Assembly (NCBI GenBank): GCA_011958945.1 | Contig: BLLT01000006.1 | Location: forward strand, 1-45,015 | Reading direction: 5' to 3' | Length of the DNA: 45,015 bases | Origin: Lachnospiraceae bacterium | GTDB lineage: Bacteria; Bacillota; Clostridia; Lachnospirales; Lachnospiraceae | Shown: piece by piece, positions 1 through 7,515 of the stretch | Layout of the letters: each line of letters opens with the position of its first letter | Position numbering within the stretch: the first letter of the stretch is position 1 | The notes under the pieces: model-generated | Seen by the model: only the letters and a program-made list of their open reading frames with translations | What the model was told of the DNA's origin: nothing | Databases searched by the model: none | Program-made: the position numbers and the translations under genes

Positions 1-181
1 GATTCCGTAACAGGGAAGCCGAAAGGCTGGACTGTTAGTTTCTGTTCACTCCGTTCCGGTAACAGGCAAAAATCCATGCAAAATTTGCTCTGCAAATGGA
101 TTTTTGCTTTTCAAGCTGCACATTTTCTCGCGGAATGCGCAATTCAGCGCATTCCTGCCTGTGAACAGTAATAACTGTTAC
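1..181. repeat. Composite palindromic repeat tract (family A plus hairpins)
   Basis: Bases 1-38 are a copy of a dispersed 38-bp palindromic repeat, here called family A, which also occurs at 16616-16653, 17930-17963 and 30325-30362. Its outer arms read GTAACAG and CTGTTA and its core is AGCC-GAAA-GGCT. It is followed by a 12-bp stem (66-77 with 96-107), a 9-bp stem (GGAATGCGC at 132-140 with 147-155), and AACAGT-AATA-ACTGTT at 164-179. The last motif recurs next to the copy at 17930. The tract resembles REP or MITE DNA. Nothing coding is seen from 182 to the gene at 369 apart from its ribosome binding site. Confidence 0.7.
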
Positions 182-368
182 GGTGATTTGATAATTTGAT
201 ACAAATATTGGTTGAATTCTGTATGATAATCTGCTATACTATTTTTACCTTATAAGAAATTTCATCTATGAACAATGACATCTGTTTCTAAGGTGTCACA
301 CTCTATGGCGGTTCTGCCATTAAACCCATTTTTAGCAATAAAATATAAAGAAGAGGAGAAATTTGTGT

Positions 369-1421
369 ATGAAGAATGAAAAACTTACAAAGGAAGAAGT
401 ATTGCGCCGGGTATCGGCAGACACTTGGATGGAGGCTGCCTATCACAGCATGCCGAAGGAATGGCAGGATCGCTTTTTGCGTTTCTGCACTGGGAAAGGA
501 GGGCTGCCAATCACTTATGACCCCTTTTTCAAAAAAATATTTGACCCGGAGATCTGCCCGGAACGGCTTTCCAGACTGCTTTCCCTGGTGCTGGGTAGGA
601 AGCTTAAGGTGCGCAGGGCATTGCCAAACGAGGGAACACGGATACTGGAGGAGGGCAGCCTGCTGATTATGGATATCGTGGTGGAGATGGAGGACGGCTC
701 CATCGCGGACGTGGAGATCCAGAAAATCCCGTACTGTTTCCCCGGGGAGCGCGCGGCCTGTTATTCGGCGGATCTGCTGATGAGGCAGTACCTGAGGGTG
801 AAAGGGGAGAAGGGGAAGAGATTCTCTTACCGGGATATCAAGACGGTATACACAGTGGTGCTGCTGGAGAAAAGCGGTGAGCCCTTCCAAGAAATCCCAG
901 GGGCATGGCTTCATAAGTCGAAGCAAGGGTTTGACACGGGGCTGAAGATGGAATTTCCCCAAAGGTTTGTGTTCATAGCCCTTGACATGTTCCAGAGGGT
1001 TAGCCAAAATAAAGTGAAAGGGGAACTGGAAGCGTGGATGCAGCTGCTGAGCTCGGACAGCCCGGAGGTGCTTTTCAGAATTGCCGGCAAATATCCCGTT
1101 TTCAGAGAAATCTATGAGGAGATAGAGGCTTTTCGCCAAGACATAGGAGGTGTATTGAATATGTTTTCCGATGCATTGAGAATACTGGACAGGAATACGG
1201 TACAGCTGATGATTGATGACATGAATGAGAAAATGGAGGAAACAAAGGAGAAACTGGAGGAAACAAAGGAGAAACTGGAGGAAACGAAGGAGGAACTGGA
1301 AGGAGCGAAAGGGAAGGTGCAAAAGCAAGCGGATGAAATAAAGAAGCAGGCTAAAGCCCTGGAGGAAAAGGAGAAGAAGATTAAAGAACTGGAAAATCTG
1401 TTAAAAGGAAAGGATCATTAA
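369..1421 (+). CDS. Rpn-family recombination-promoting nuclease / putative transposase
   Basis: A 350-residue protein of the Rpn (PD-(D/E)XK nuclease family transposase-like) group. Near the N-terminus it carries the typical YDPFFKKIF motif (about residues 50-60). It then has a nuclease-fold core with IMDIVVEMEDGS and VEIQK at about residues 100-120, where D and the E-x-Q/K pair would be the catalytic acid and lysine-like positions. Family members are metal-dependent endonucleases that promote RecA-independent recombination or act in phage defence. The last 80 residues form a charged coiled coil built from repeats of EETKEKL. ATG 369 is preferred over the in-frame TTG at 363 because AGAGGAG at about 352-358 is correctly spaced only for the ATG. 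It is monocistronic and sits next to palindromic repeats. The family is fairly sure; the cellular role is not. Confidence 0.82.
   Translation: MKNEKLTKEEVLRRVSADTWMEAAYHSMPKEWQDRFLRFCTGKGGLPITYDPFFKKIFDPEICPERLSRLLSLVLGRKLKVRRALPNEGTRILEEGSLLIMDIVVEMEDGSIADVEIQKIPYCFPGERAACYSADLLMRQYLRVKGEKGKRFSYRDIKTVYTVVLLEKSGEPFQEIPGAWLHKSKQGFDTGLKMEFPQRFVFIALDMFQRVSQNKVKGELEAWMQLLSSDSPEVLFRIAGKYPVFREIYEEIEAFRQDIGGVLNMFSDALRILDRNTVQLMIDDMNEKMEETKEKLEETKEKLEETKEELEGAKGKVQKQADEIKKQAKALEEKEKKIKELENLLKGKDH
1230..1313 (+). repeat. Four 21-bp tandem repeats inside the Rpn gene
   Basis: Units start at 1230, 1251, 1272 and 1293. The first three are nearly identical and the fourth is diverged. Each encodes seven residues of the form (K/E)(M/L)EETKE, an in-frame heptad matching coiled-coil periodicity. 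Unit gain or loss would change coiled-coil length without breaking the frame. Confidence 0.85.
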
Positions 1422-1575
1422 ATGTGGTAACGGCCTTATGTATATTTCTTTGTAAAGTTTCTTTGCGAACAGTACTTTTTGTGGAGGGAACAAGATAAGA
1501 AAGGGGATATTTTATGAAAGAAAAAAAGAGGATTGGATTTGTAAATTTTTACTAAAAACTGCAGCAAGAAAAAGC

Positions 1576-1605
1576 TTGACAATGCATACCTTTTTGCTAT
1601 ATATT
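1576..1605 (+). promoter_or_regulatory. Sigma-A type promoter before the thioredoxin-like gene
   Basis: TTGACA at 1576-1581 is followed at 18 bp by TATATT (1600-1605); overlapping TATATA and ATATAT hexamers give 16-17 bp spacing. A palindrome ACGGAATATTCCGT at 1628-1641 lies between this promoter and the start codon and could be an operator or a small hairpin in the leader. Confidence 0.55.
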
Positions 1606-1663
1606 CTTTTTACACGGCAATAGAAAAACGGAATATTCCGTAAAAAAAGAAAGGAAAGAAGGT

Positions 1664-2812
1664 ATGAAGAAGAGAATTTTTGGTATTTTGGCTGCGCTGT
1701 TACTTATGGTGCAGGTGATGCCGGTAATGGCGGCAGAGGGAGACAACCTGTCATTGGATAATAAGGCTTTTACGTTTACAGATATTGATGGCGGAGAGGT
1801 AACTACACAAAGTAGTGGAAAACCTAAGTTGCTTGTATTCTTTAAACCTGGATGCTGGAATTGTAGAAACACATTGAAAAGTATTGCATCCAGTGATTGG
1901 TTAGCTAATGGTGAGGTTGAAGTATGCGCAATTGAAATAACACAGCAGACAGCAGATGAGGTAAGAAAATTTCAAAATGATTATTGTTCAGGAAGTGCAA
2001 TAAGGTTTGTAGCAGATGAGACTTGGTATGCATGGAATAGGGCGCTGGAATATGATCATTTATTAAATCCCACATCAACGGGTATGACAACTCCATTAAT
2101 CGTTATGATTGATAAAGATAATAAAATTCAGTATATGACACAAGGGCAATACTTAGCTGATGAGATTGCGACTAACTATTTACCTACATTAAAAGGCGAA
2201 ACTGGAACAACACCTCCAGAGCAGCCAGATACTCCAGACACACCGGACACACCAGATACCCCGGACACGCCGGACACACCAGATACCCCGGACACACCAG
2301 ATACGCCGGATACCCCGGACACTCCCGATACTCCAGACACACCAGACGATGGCCAGAACCCGGGTACTCCGGAACAGCCTGATGAAACACCTGATAGCGG
2401 AAGCGAAAAGACTGCCTGCAATCACGTAGGTGAAAGCAACGTCATCAGTCAGGCAACGGCAACCAGCGATGCTGTAGTAGCAGTAGAATGCGTAAAATGC
2501 GGTACAGTTTTCCGTTATGAAACCGTTTCTAATTCCGCATTTGCATCCTTTTTGAAGGGAACGGCAAATTCAATCCTGAATGCGGAGCAAAATGGGGAAG
2601 TTGTTGTAAATACAAAGATTTGGACAAGCTTTAACAAATCCGTATTTGAGGCTATGAAAGCCAGACCGGATGTAAAAGTGACGGTGAACTATGTATTTGA
2701 AGGCAACCCATATGTACTGAGCATTCCGGCTAAGGCAAATGTAGATTCCTTTATGGATGAGAATGGCTTTGGCGGGTTCAGGTATATTGAGAAGGTATTG
2801 AGCGGGAAGTAA
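1664..2812 (+). CDS. Secreted thioredoxin-like protein with Pro-Asp-Thr linker
   Basis: A 382-residue exported protein. Residues 1-23 are a signal peptide (MKKR, hydrophobic core, AxA-like end at VMAAEG). Residues about 30-180 look like a redoxin/thioredoxin fold, with strand LLVFFKPGC followed by a CWNC active-site motif (about residues 65-68) and a cis-proline-like TTPLIVMID segment. A long (PDT)n linker spans about residues 187-228. The C-terminal domain carries a C-x2-C pair (VECVKCG) and an upstream CNH, possibly a small metal-binding unit, then an unassigned 90-residue domain. It probably acts outside the membrane as a thiol-disulfide protein, tethered or spaced by the linker. The 5' part is AT-richer than its neighbours. 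The start has an AAAGAAGG-type ribosome binding site. The C-terminal domain's function is unknown. Confidence 0.75.
   Translation: MKKRIFGILAALLLMVQVMPVMAAEGDNLSLDNKAFTFTDIDGGEVTTQSSGKPKLLVFFKPGCWNCRNTLKSIASSDWLANGEVEVCAIEITQQTADEVRKFQNDYCSGSAIRFVADETWYAWNRALEYDHLLNPTSTGMTTPLIVMIDKDNKIQYMTQGQYLADEIATNYLPTLKGETGTTPPEQPDTPDTPDTPDTPDTPDTPDTPDTPDTPDTPDTPDTPDTPDDGQNPGTPEQPDETPDSGSEKTACNHVGESNVISQATATSDAVVAVECVKCGTVFRYETVSNSAFASFLKGTANSILNAEQNGEVVVNTKIWTSFNKSVFEAMKARPDVKVTVNYVFEGNPYVLSIPAKANVDSFMDENGFGGFRYIEKVLSGK
2222..2350 (+). repeat. PDT-coding trinucleotide-triplet repeat
   Basis: A run of 9-bp units encoding Pro-Asp-Thr (variants of ccggacaca/ccagatacc). It forms a low-complexity extended linker in the thioredoxin-like protein. 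Synonymous differences between units show the repeat is old or under selection for protein sequence rather than a fresh DNA slippage product. Confidence 0.85.
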
Positions 2813-3183
2813 TTTGCTGCATGTAAATATGTAGGCATGTACATATGATATGCAATCACCCATAAACTTAATATTTTTACATTGACTGCCACATGGAATG
2901 CAACAACTGTGGGATTTGACGGTTCAGGCATACTGAAACTAATATCAATTTCTACGCATTTGTTTGCAGCAATGTGGCAGTTTTGGTTATAAGTATGAAT
3001 TCCAAAAGATTTGACGACAGAACACTTGCCGTGTAAAGATCAGAAATTAAAATTTTCAATCTAAAGTTTGTGTCTGCGCTGCATCCGCTTGGCCTGTTGC
3101 CCGCGGGAATAGAGTAAAACATGGGAAAAGGGCGGCCTGCCTTGCGGAAACATAGTTTTCAACGGAAGGCTGCCCTAAAAATA
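2813..3183. other. Intergenic stretch without a recognisable gene
   Basis: No coding region with a ribosome binding site and family resemblance is seen here. The only structure noted is a 10-bp hairpin (AGGGCGGCCT at 3129-3138 with AAGGCTGCCCT at 3166-3176) followed by AAAAATA. It might end upstream transcription but lacks a T-run on the plus strand. No T-box signature (GGTGGNACCGCG-type) was found ahead of the methionyl-tRNA synthetase gene. Confidence 0.6.
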
Positions 3184-3217
3184 TTGACACCCATCCATCT
3201 TTATGTTAGTCTAACAT
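3184..3217 (+). promoter_or_regulatory. metG promoter overlapping a palindromic operator-like site
   Basis: TTGACA at 3184-3189 is a consensus -35. The matching -10 region (TAGTCT at 17 bp) falls inside a near-perfect palindrome ATGTTAG-T-CTAACAT at 3203-3217. The TTAG...CTAA core resembles DtxR/IdeR-family metal-regulator operators. Placement over the -10 would suit a repressor. Operator identity is inference. Confidence 0.45.
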
Positions 3218-3269
3218 TTACTTGGAGCACAGTTAAAAATCAAATCCCCAAGTGGAAGGAGAACACAAA

Positions 3270-5267
3270 ATGTGTAAAGGAAAATACTATATTACTACAG
3301 CGATTGCCTACACATCGGGAAAGCCGCACATTGGCAACAGTTATGAAATTGTACTGGCCGATAGTATTGCCAGGTTTAAAAGGAAAGACGGATATGATGT
3401 TTTTTTCCAGACCGGCACCGATGAACACGGGCAGAAAATTGAAATGAAGGCGCAGGAAGCCGGCATTACCCCGAAGGAATATGTGGATAATGTGGCTGGA
3501 ATGATTCGGAAACTGTGGGATTTGATGGATACCTCTTATGATAACTTCGTACGTACTACGGATAAGCCCCATGAAAAGCAGGTACAGAAGATTTTTAAGA
3601 AGCTTTATGAGCAGGGGGATATTTACAAAGGCGCATATGAAGGGCTGTACTGCACGCCCTGTGAATCTTTTTGGACGGAATCCCAGCTTGTGGACGGGAA
3701 ATGCCCTGATTGCGGGAGGGAGGTCAAACCTGCCAAGGAAGAGGCCTATTTCTTTAAGATGAGTAAATATGCGGATAGGCTCATAGAACATATTAATGCC
3801 CATCCGGAGTTTATACAGCCGGTATCCCGCAAGAATGAAATGATGAATAATTTTCTTCTGCCGGGGCTGCAGGATTTGTGCGTTTCCAGGACATCTTTTA
3901 AATGGGGGATTCCTGTAGATTTTGATGACAAACATGTAGTTTATGTATGGCTGGATGCATTGACAAATTATATCACGGGAATCGGCTATGAATGCGGTGG
4001 GGAAAGCAGTGAACAGTACAAAAAATTATGGCCCGCTGACCTGCACCTGATTGGAAAGGATATTATCCGTTTCCATACGATTTATTGGCCGATTTTCCTG
4101 ATGGCACTGGGCGAACCGCTTCCGAAGCAGATCTTCGGGCATCCGTGGCTGTTGCAGGGCGATGGGAAAATGAGTAAATCCAAAGGAAATGTATTATATG
4201 CGGATGACCTGGTAGACTTTTTCGGAGTGGATGCGGTGCGTTATTTCGTGCTCCATGAGATGCCTTTTGAAAATGACGGGGTGATTTCCTGGGAGTTGAT
4301 GGTGGAACGGTTGAATTCGGATTTAGCCAATACTTTGGGTAATCTGGTGAACCGGACGATTTCCATGAGCAATAAATATTTTGGCGGCAAGGTCTGTGAC
4401 AAGGGCATCGAAGACAGTATGGATGCAGACTTGAAAGCGCTGGTGAGCGGCACTTATGAGAAGGTTTGCGGTAAAATGGAGAATCTGCGTGTGGCGGATG
4501 CTATTACGGAAATCTTTGCCCTGTTTAAACGGTGCAATAAATATATTGATGAAACAGAGCCATGGATATTGGCGAAAGACGAGGCGAAGAAGGACAGGCT
4601 GGCCACAGTGCTTTATAACCTGACGGAAGGAATTATGGCAGGCGCTTCCCTGTTGGAGCCGTTTATGCCGGCAACAGCGGCTAAGATAGCGGATCAGCTG
4701 AACACATCTTTGTATGGGTTTGAAGACGTAAAGGAATTTGGTAAATATCCTTCCGGAAATAAAGTGACGGAAAAGCCGGAGATACTGTTTTCCAGACTGG
4801 ACGTGAAGGAAGTGCTGGAAAAGGCAGAGGCCCTTTTTGAAGCCAGGAAAGCCGAAGGCCAAAAAACCGGGCAGGATGCCGGAAAAGAGGATTTGGCGGC
4901 AACAGGGGAAACGGGCGATGTGATTGATATAGAGGCCAAACCGGAAATTACCTATGACGAGTTTGCTAAGATGCAGTTCCAGGTAGGGGAAATTATTGCC
5001 TGCGAAGCCGTTCCTAAGTCTAAAAAGCTGCTCTGCTCAAAAGTACGCATCGGCAGCCAGGTAAAACAGATTGTATCTGGCATTAAACAGCATTATACCC
5101 CGGAAGAGATGGTGGGGAAGAAGGTGATGGTTCTGGTGAACTTGAAACCTGCTACTTTGGCCGGTGTGGTATCGGAAGGGATGCTGCTTTGTGCGGAAGA
5201 CGGCGATGGGAATCTGGCTCTGGTTACGCCGGAGAAAAATATGCCTGCCGGAGCTGAAATCTGTTAA
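3270..5267 (+). CDS. metG: Methionine--tRNA ligase
   Basis: A 665-residue class I aminoacyl-tRNA synthetase that charges tRNA-Met. HIGH-type motif HIGN is at residues 20-23 and KMSKS at about 300. A zinc knuckle of CxxC...CxxC form (CTPCES, CPDCG) lies at about 128-150. The anticodon-binding helical domain follows. A C-terminal EMAP/Arc1p-like tRNA-binding OB-fold occupies about residues 560-665, after a charged linker rich in Ala, Glu and Gly. Full length for the fused MetRS type common in Firmicutes. ATG 3270 is chosen over the in-frame GTG at 3252 because AAGGAG lies between the two, 8 bp before the ATG. It is transcribed alone from the promoter at 3184. Confidence 0.97.
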   Translation: MCKGKYYITTAIAYTSGKPHIGNSYEIVLADSIARFKRKDGYDVFFQTGTDEHGQKIEMKAQEAGITPKEYVDNVAGMIRKLWDLMDTSYDNFVRTTDKPHEKQVQKIFKKLYEQGDIYKGAYEGLYCTPCESFWTESQLVDGKCPDCGREVKPAKEEAYFFKMSKYADRLIEHINAHPEFIQPVSRKNEMMNNFLLPGLQDLCVSRTSFKWGIPVDFDDKHVVYVWLDALTNYITGIGYECGGESSEQYKKLWPADLHLIGKDIIRFHTIYWPIFLMALGEPLPKQIFGHPWLLQGDGKMSKSKGNVLYADDLVDFFGVDAVRYFVLHEMPFENDGVISWELMVERLNSDLANTLGNLVNRTISMSNKYFGGKVCDKGIEDSMDADLKALVSGTYEKVCGKMENLRVADAITEIFALFKRCNKYIDETEPWILAKDEAKKDRLATVLYNLTEGIMAGASLLEPFMPATAAKIADQLNTSLYGFEDVKEFGKYPSGNKVTEKPEILFSRLDVKEVLEKAEALFEARKAEGQKTGQDAGKEDLAATGETGDVIDIEAKPEITYDEFAKMQFQVGEIIACEAVPKSKKLLCSKVRIGSQVKQIVSGIKQHYTPEEMVGKKVMVLVNLKPATLAGVVSEGMLLCAEDGDGNLALVTPEKNMPAGAEIC

Positions 5268-5320
5268 TTTGATGAAATTATTATTAAAATCTTATAATTG
5301 AGGACATTATGGTGTATAAT

Positions 5321-5402
5321 GAATCCATAGCATAGCGGACGCACTGGCATGTTCAATCAGGAACGTGCCGGTGTACTGGAAGTAACGTTATGTTATGGAT
5401 TC
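5321..5402 (+). other. Long hairpin ahead of the alpha/beta hydrolase gene
   Basis: The 82-bp segment folds on itself. Outer arms GAATCCATAGCATA and TATGTTATGGATTC pair with one mismatch. Inner arms GCACTGGCATGTTC and GGAACGTGCCGGTGT pair around a short AATCA loop. A TATAAT hexamer (5315-5320) directly abuts the left arm. It could be a structured 5' leader, a terminator-like element lacking a U-run, or a palindromic mobile repeat; the adjoining GATTCC resembles the start of family A. Confidence 0.6.
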
Positions 5403-5477
5403 CTTTGTTGCGTAACAGAGTTGGGCGATAAATATAAACCGGCGTGATGCCGAAGGATATGGACGGGAGGAATGCCT

Positions 5478-6416
5478 ATGGTAAAAAGGGAAGAAATATA
5501 TTTTGACTCCAGGGATAATAAAAATAAAATTCATGGGATACGTTGGATTCCGGAGGGGGATAAACCGCTATGCATTTTGCAGATTATCCACGGTATGGCT
5601 GAGTATATAGGGCGGTATGATGAATTTGCGGAAAGGATGGCGGAAAAAGGCATTTTGGTAGTGGGTGAAGACCATCTGGGGCATGGCAAATCCGTTAGTG
5701 AAAACGGTACATACGGCTATTTTTGCGAGCAAGATTCCGCTACTGTAGTAGTCAGAGACTCCCATAGGCTGAAGAAGATGACGCAGGAGAAATACCCGGG
5801 GGTTCCTTATGTGGTTCTTGGGCACAGCATGGGTTCCTTTATATTGAGGAATTATTTATGCCGGTATGGAACGGGTATCCAAGGGGCAGTGATTGTGGGA
5901 ACAGGAATGCAGCCCAGGCCGTTGTTATGGATGGGGAAGGCCGTGGCGGCGGTGCAGAAGGTATTCTGCGGTTCCAGGCATCCCAGCGGCCTGCTGAACG
6001 CGCTGTCATTTGGCAGTTATAATAAGAGGATTCCGGGGCATAGGACAGTGATGGACTGGCTGACCAAGGAAGAAGGAATTGTGGATGCATATATTGAAGA
6101 CCCTTTATGCGGATTTACTTTCACGGTGAACGGTTTTCAGACTTTACTGGAACTGGTAAACAGACTGTATAAGAGGGAGAATCTGAATAAGATGCCCAGG
6201 GAACTCCCCGTACTTTTTGTATCCGGTGCGGAAGACCTGGTAGGCGATTACGGGAAAAGCGTGGAAAAGGTATACCAGTCGTTTCTGGACATGGGAATGA
6301 AAAACGTGCAGATAAAACTGTATGAAAATGACAGGCATGAACTGCTCAACGAGAGCGACAGGGAAAAGGTGTACAAAGATATTTATAGGTGGATGCAGTC
6401 GGTGATATCGTTTTGA
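5478..6416 (+). CDS. Alpha/beta hydrolase, monoacylglycerol-lipase-like (Hydrolase_4)
   Basis: A 312-residue cytoplasmic serine hydrolase of the lysophospholipase / monoacylglycerol lipase type. Visible motifs are the oxyanion-region HGMAEYIGRYDEFA, the nucleophile elbow GHSMGS (Ser at about residue 116), the acid in SGAEDLVGD and the general base in NDRHELLN near the C-terminus, giving a complete Ser-Asp-His triad. Family members cleave esters of monoglycerides or lysophospholipids; the actual substrate is unknown. ATG 5478 is favoured over 5472 because GGGAGG ends at 5470, leaving 7 bp to the second ATG but only 1 bp to the first. The gene is followed after 36 bp by the DUF1002 gene on the same strand. 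Confidence 0.88.
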   Translation: MVKREEIYFDSRDNKNKIHGIRWIPEGDKPLCILQIIHGMAEYIGRYDEFAERMAEKGILVVGEDHLGHGKSVSENGTYGYFCEQDSATVVVRDSHRLKKMTQEKYPGVPYVVLGHSMGSFILRNYLCRYGTGIQGAVIVGTGMQPRPLLWMGKAVAAVQKVFCGSRHPSGLLNALSFGSYNKRIPGHRTVMDWLTKEEGIVDAYIEDPLCGFTFTVNGFQTLLELVNRLYKRENLNKMPRELPVLFVSGAEDLVGDYGKSVEKVYQSFLDMGMKNVQIKLYENDRHELLNESDREKVYKDIYRWMQSVISF

Positions 6417-6452
6417 GGCATTAACAGTAAAATATATGGAAATGAGGAGAAA

Positions 6453-7394
6453 ATGAAAAAAATTATGAAGACATTTATGAAAAGAATTTTATGTGTGGCG
6501 GCGGTGTTATGCCTGGCAGGAATTGTTAATTTTCCGGTTCATGCCCAGGAGGGGAAAATAGTGGTAGCCCTGGGGGCGGATTTATCCGCTGAGCAAAGGG
6601 CAACGGTGTTGAGCCTGATGGGGATTACGGAGGAACAGCTTGCCGGATATGAAGTTATTTATATCACTAATGCGCAGGAGCACCAGTACTTGGATGCCTA
6701 CTTGGATGCTTCCGTTATCGGGAGCAAATCCCTTTCCAGCGTTATGCTGAAAAAAGGAGCCAAAGGCAGCGGTGTGAATGTGACCACTAAGAACATTAAC
6801 TATTGTACTACGGGGATGTACCGGAATGCGCTTTTGACCGCCGGTGTGCAGGATACAGAGGTGATTGTGGCAGCACCTACCCAGATTTCAGGTACCGCAG
6901 GGTTAATCGGTGCGGTAAAGGCTTATGAGAAAGTAGAAGGTACGGCAATTTCGGATGCCTCCCTCTCCAGCGCCCTGGACGAACTGATTACTACAGGGCA
7001 ATTGGCAGATGCGGCACAAAATGTGAGCAATGACGAAATCGAAGAATTAATTGCCTATATTAAAGAAAAAGTGGCCAATGGGGAACTGGAAACAGATGCG
7101 GACGTGCGGGCTGCCATTGCGGAAGGGGAACAGAAATTCGGCGTAACTCTTTCGGAAGAAGAAATTGAGAAGATTGTAAGTCTGATGAACAAACTCAGAG
7201 GTATGGGGCTAAACAGCGAATATTTAATCAGCCAGGCGGAGAAACTTTATAATAAATATGGGGCTGACCTTGTGAACCATGCGGATGAGGCCATCAGCGA
7301 AGCTGTGAGCGATGCGGTAAATGGTGCGGCAAAAGGCTTTTTCCAGAGTGTGAAAGACAGCGTAAAAGAATTTTGGAACAGCCTGTTCTCATAA
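6453..7394 (+). CDS. DUF1002 (YpuA-like) secreted protein
   Basis: A 313-residue exported protein with a signal peptide (basic start, hydrophobic core, end near PVHAQ). The body matches the DUF1002/YpuA family: LMGITEEQL, a YITNAQEH(Q)YLD segment, IGSKSLSS, the NINYCTTGMYRNALLTAGV block and VAAPTQISGTAGLIGAVKAYE. A helical C-terminal half follows, ending in an amphipathic segment. Function of the family is not known; members are common in spore formers and Lachnospiraceae. GAGGAG is only 3-4 bp before the ATG, so in-frame ATGs at 6465 or 6477 remain possible starts, each leaving a usable signal peptide. Confidence 0.85.
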   Translation: MKKIMKTFMKRILCVAAVLCLAGIVNFPVHAQEGKIVVALGADLSAEQRATVLSLMGITEEQLAGYEVIYITNAQEHQYLDAYLDASVIGSKSLSSVMLKKGAKGSGVNVTTKNINYCTTGMYRNALLTAGVQDTEVIVAAPTQISGTAGLIGAVKAYEKVEGTAISDASLSSALDELITTGQLADAAQNVSNDEIEELIAYIKEKVANGELETDADVRAAIAEGEQKFGVTLSEEEIEKIVSLMNKLRGMGLNSEYLISQAEKLYNKYGADLVNHADEAISEAVSDAVNGAAKGFFQSVKDSVKEFWNSLFS

Positions 7395-7515
7395 GGATTC
7401 AAAGAAAAAGAGAATAAGAGATATGATTTGTGTAAATGATAAAGCTTGTAATCCGGAGGTTGGAGTAAAAAATAAACGGAAGTTCACAGGTTAAGAGAAA
7501 GGCATGGTTATTAAA

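Noticed and set aside
303-1328. Long open frame on the minus strand with Phe/Leu-rich repeats
   Set aside because: It is antisense to the Rpn gene. The repeats are the complement of the coiled-coil codons, and there is no ribosome binding site or family resemblance.
1514-1555. A 13-codon frame with an AAGGGG site upstream
   Set aside because: Too short and too low-complexity to defend as a gene; no downstream gene organisation typical of a leader peptide.
2176-2421. Minus-strand frame coding Ser-Gly-Val repeats
   Set aside because: It is the complement of the Pro-Asp-Thr repeat and has no independent support.
3060-3251. T-box or SAM riboswitch ahead of metG
   Set aside because: No T-box sequence, specifier stem or S-box core could be found; only a short hairpin and a promoter palindrome are present.
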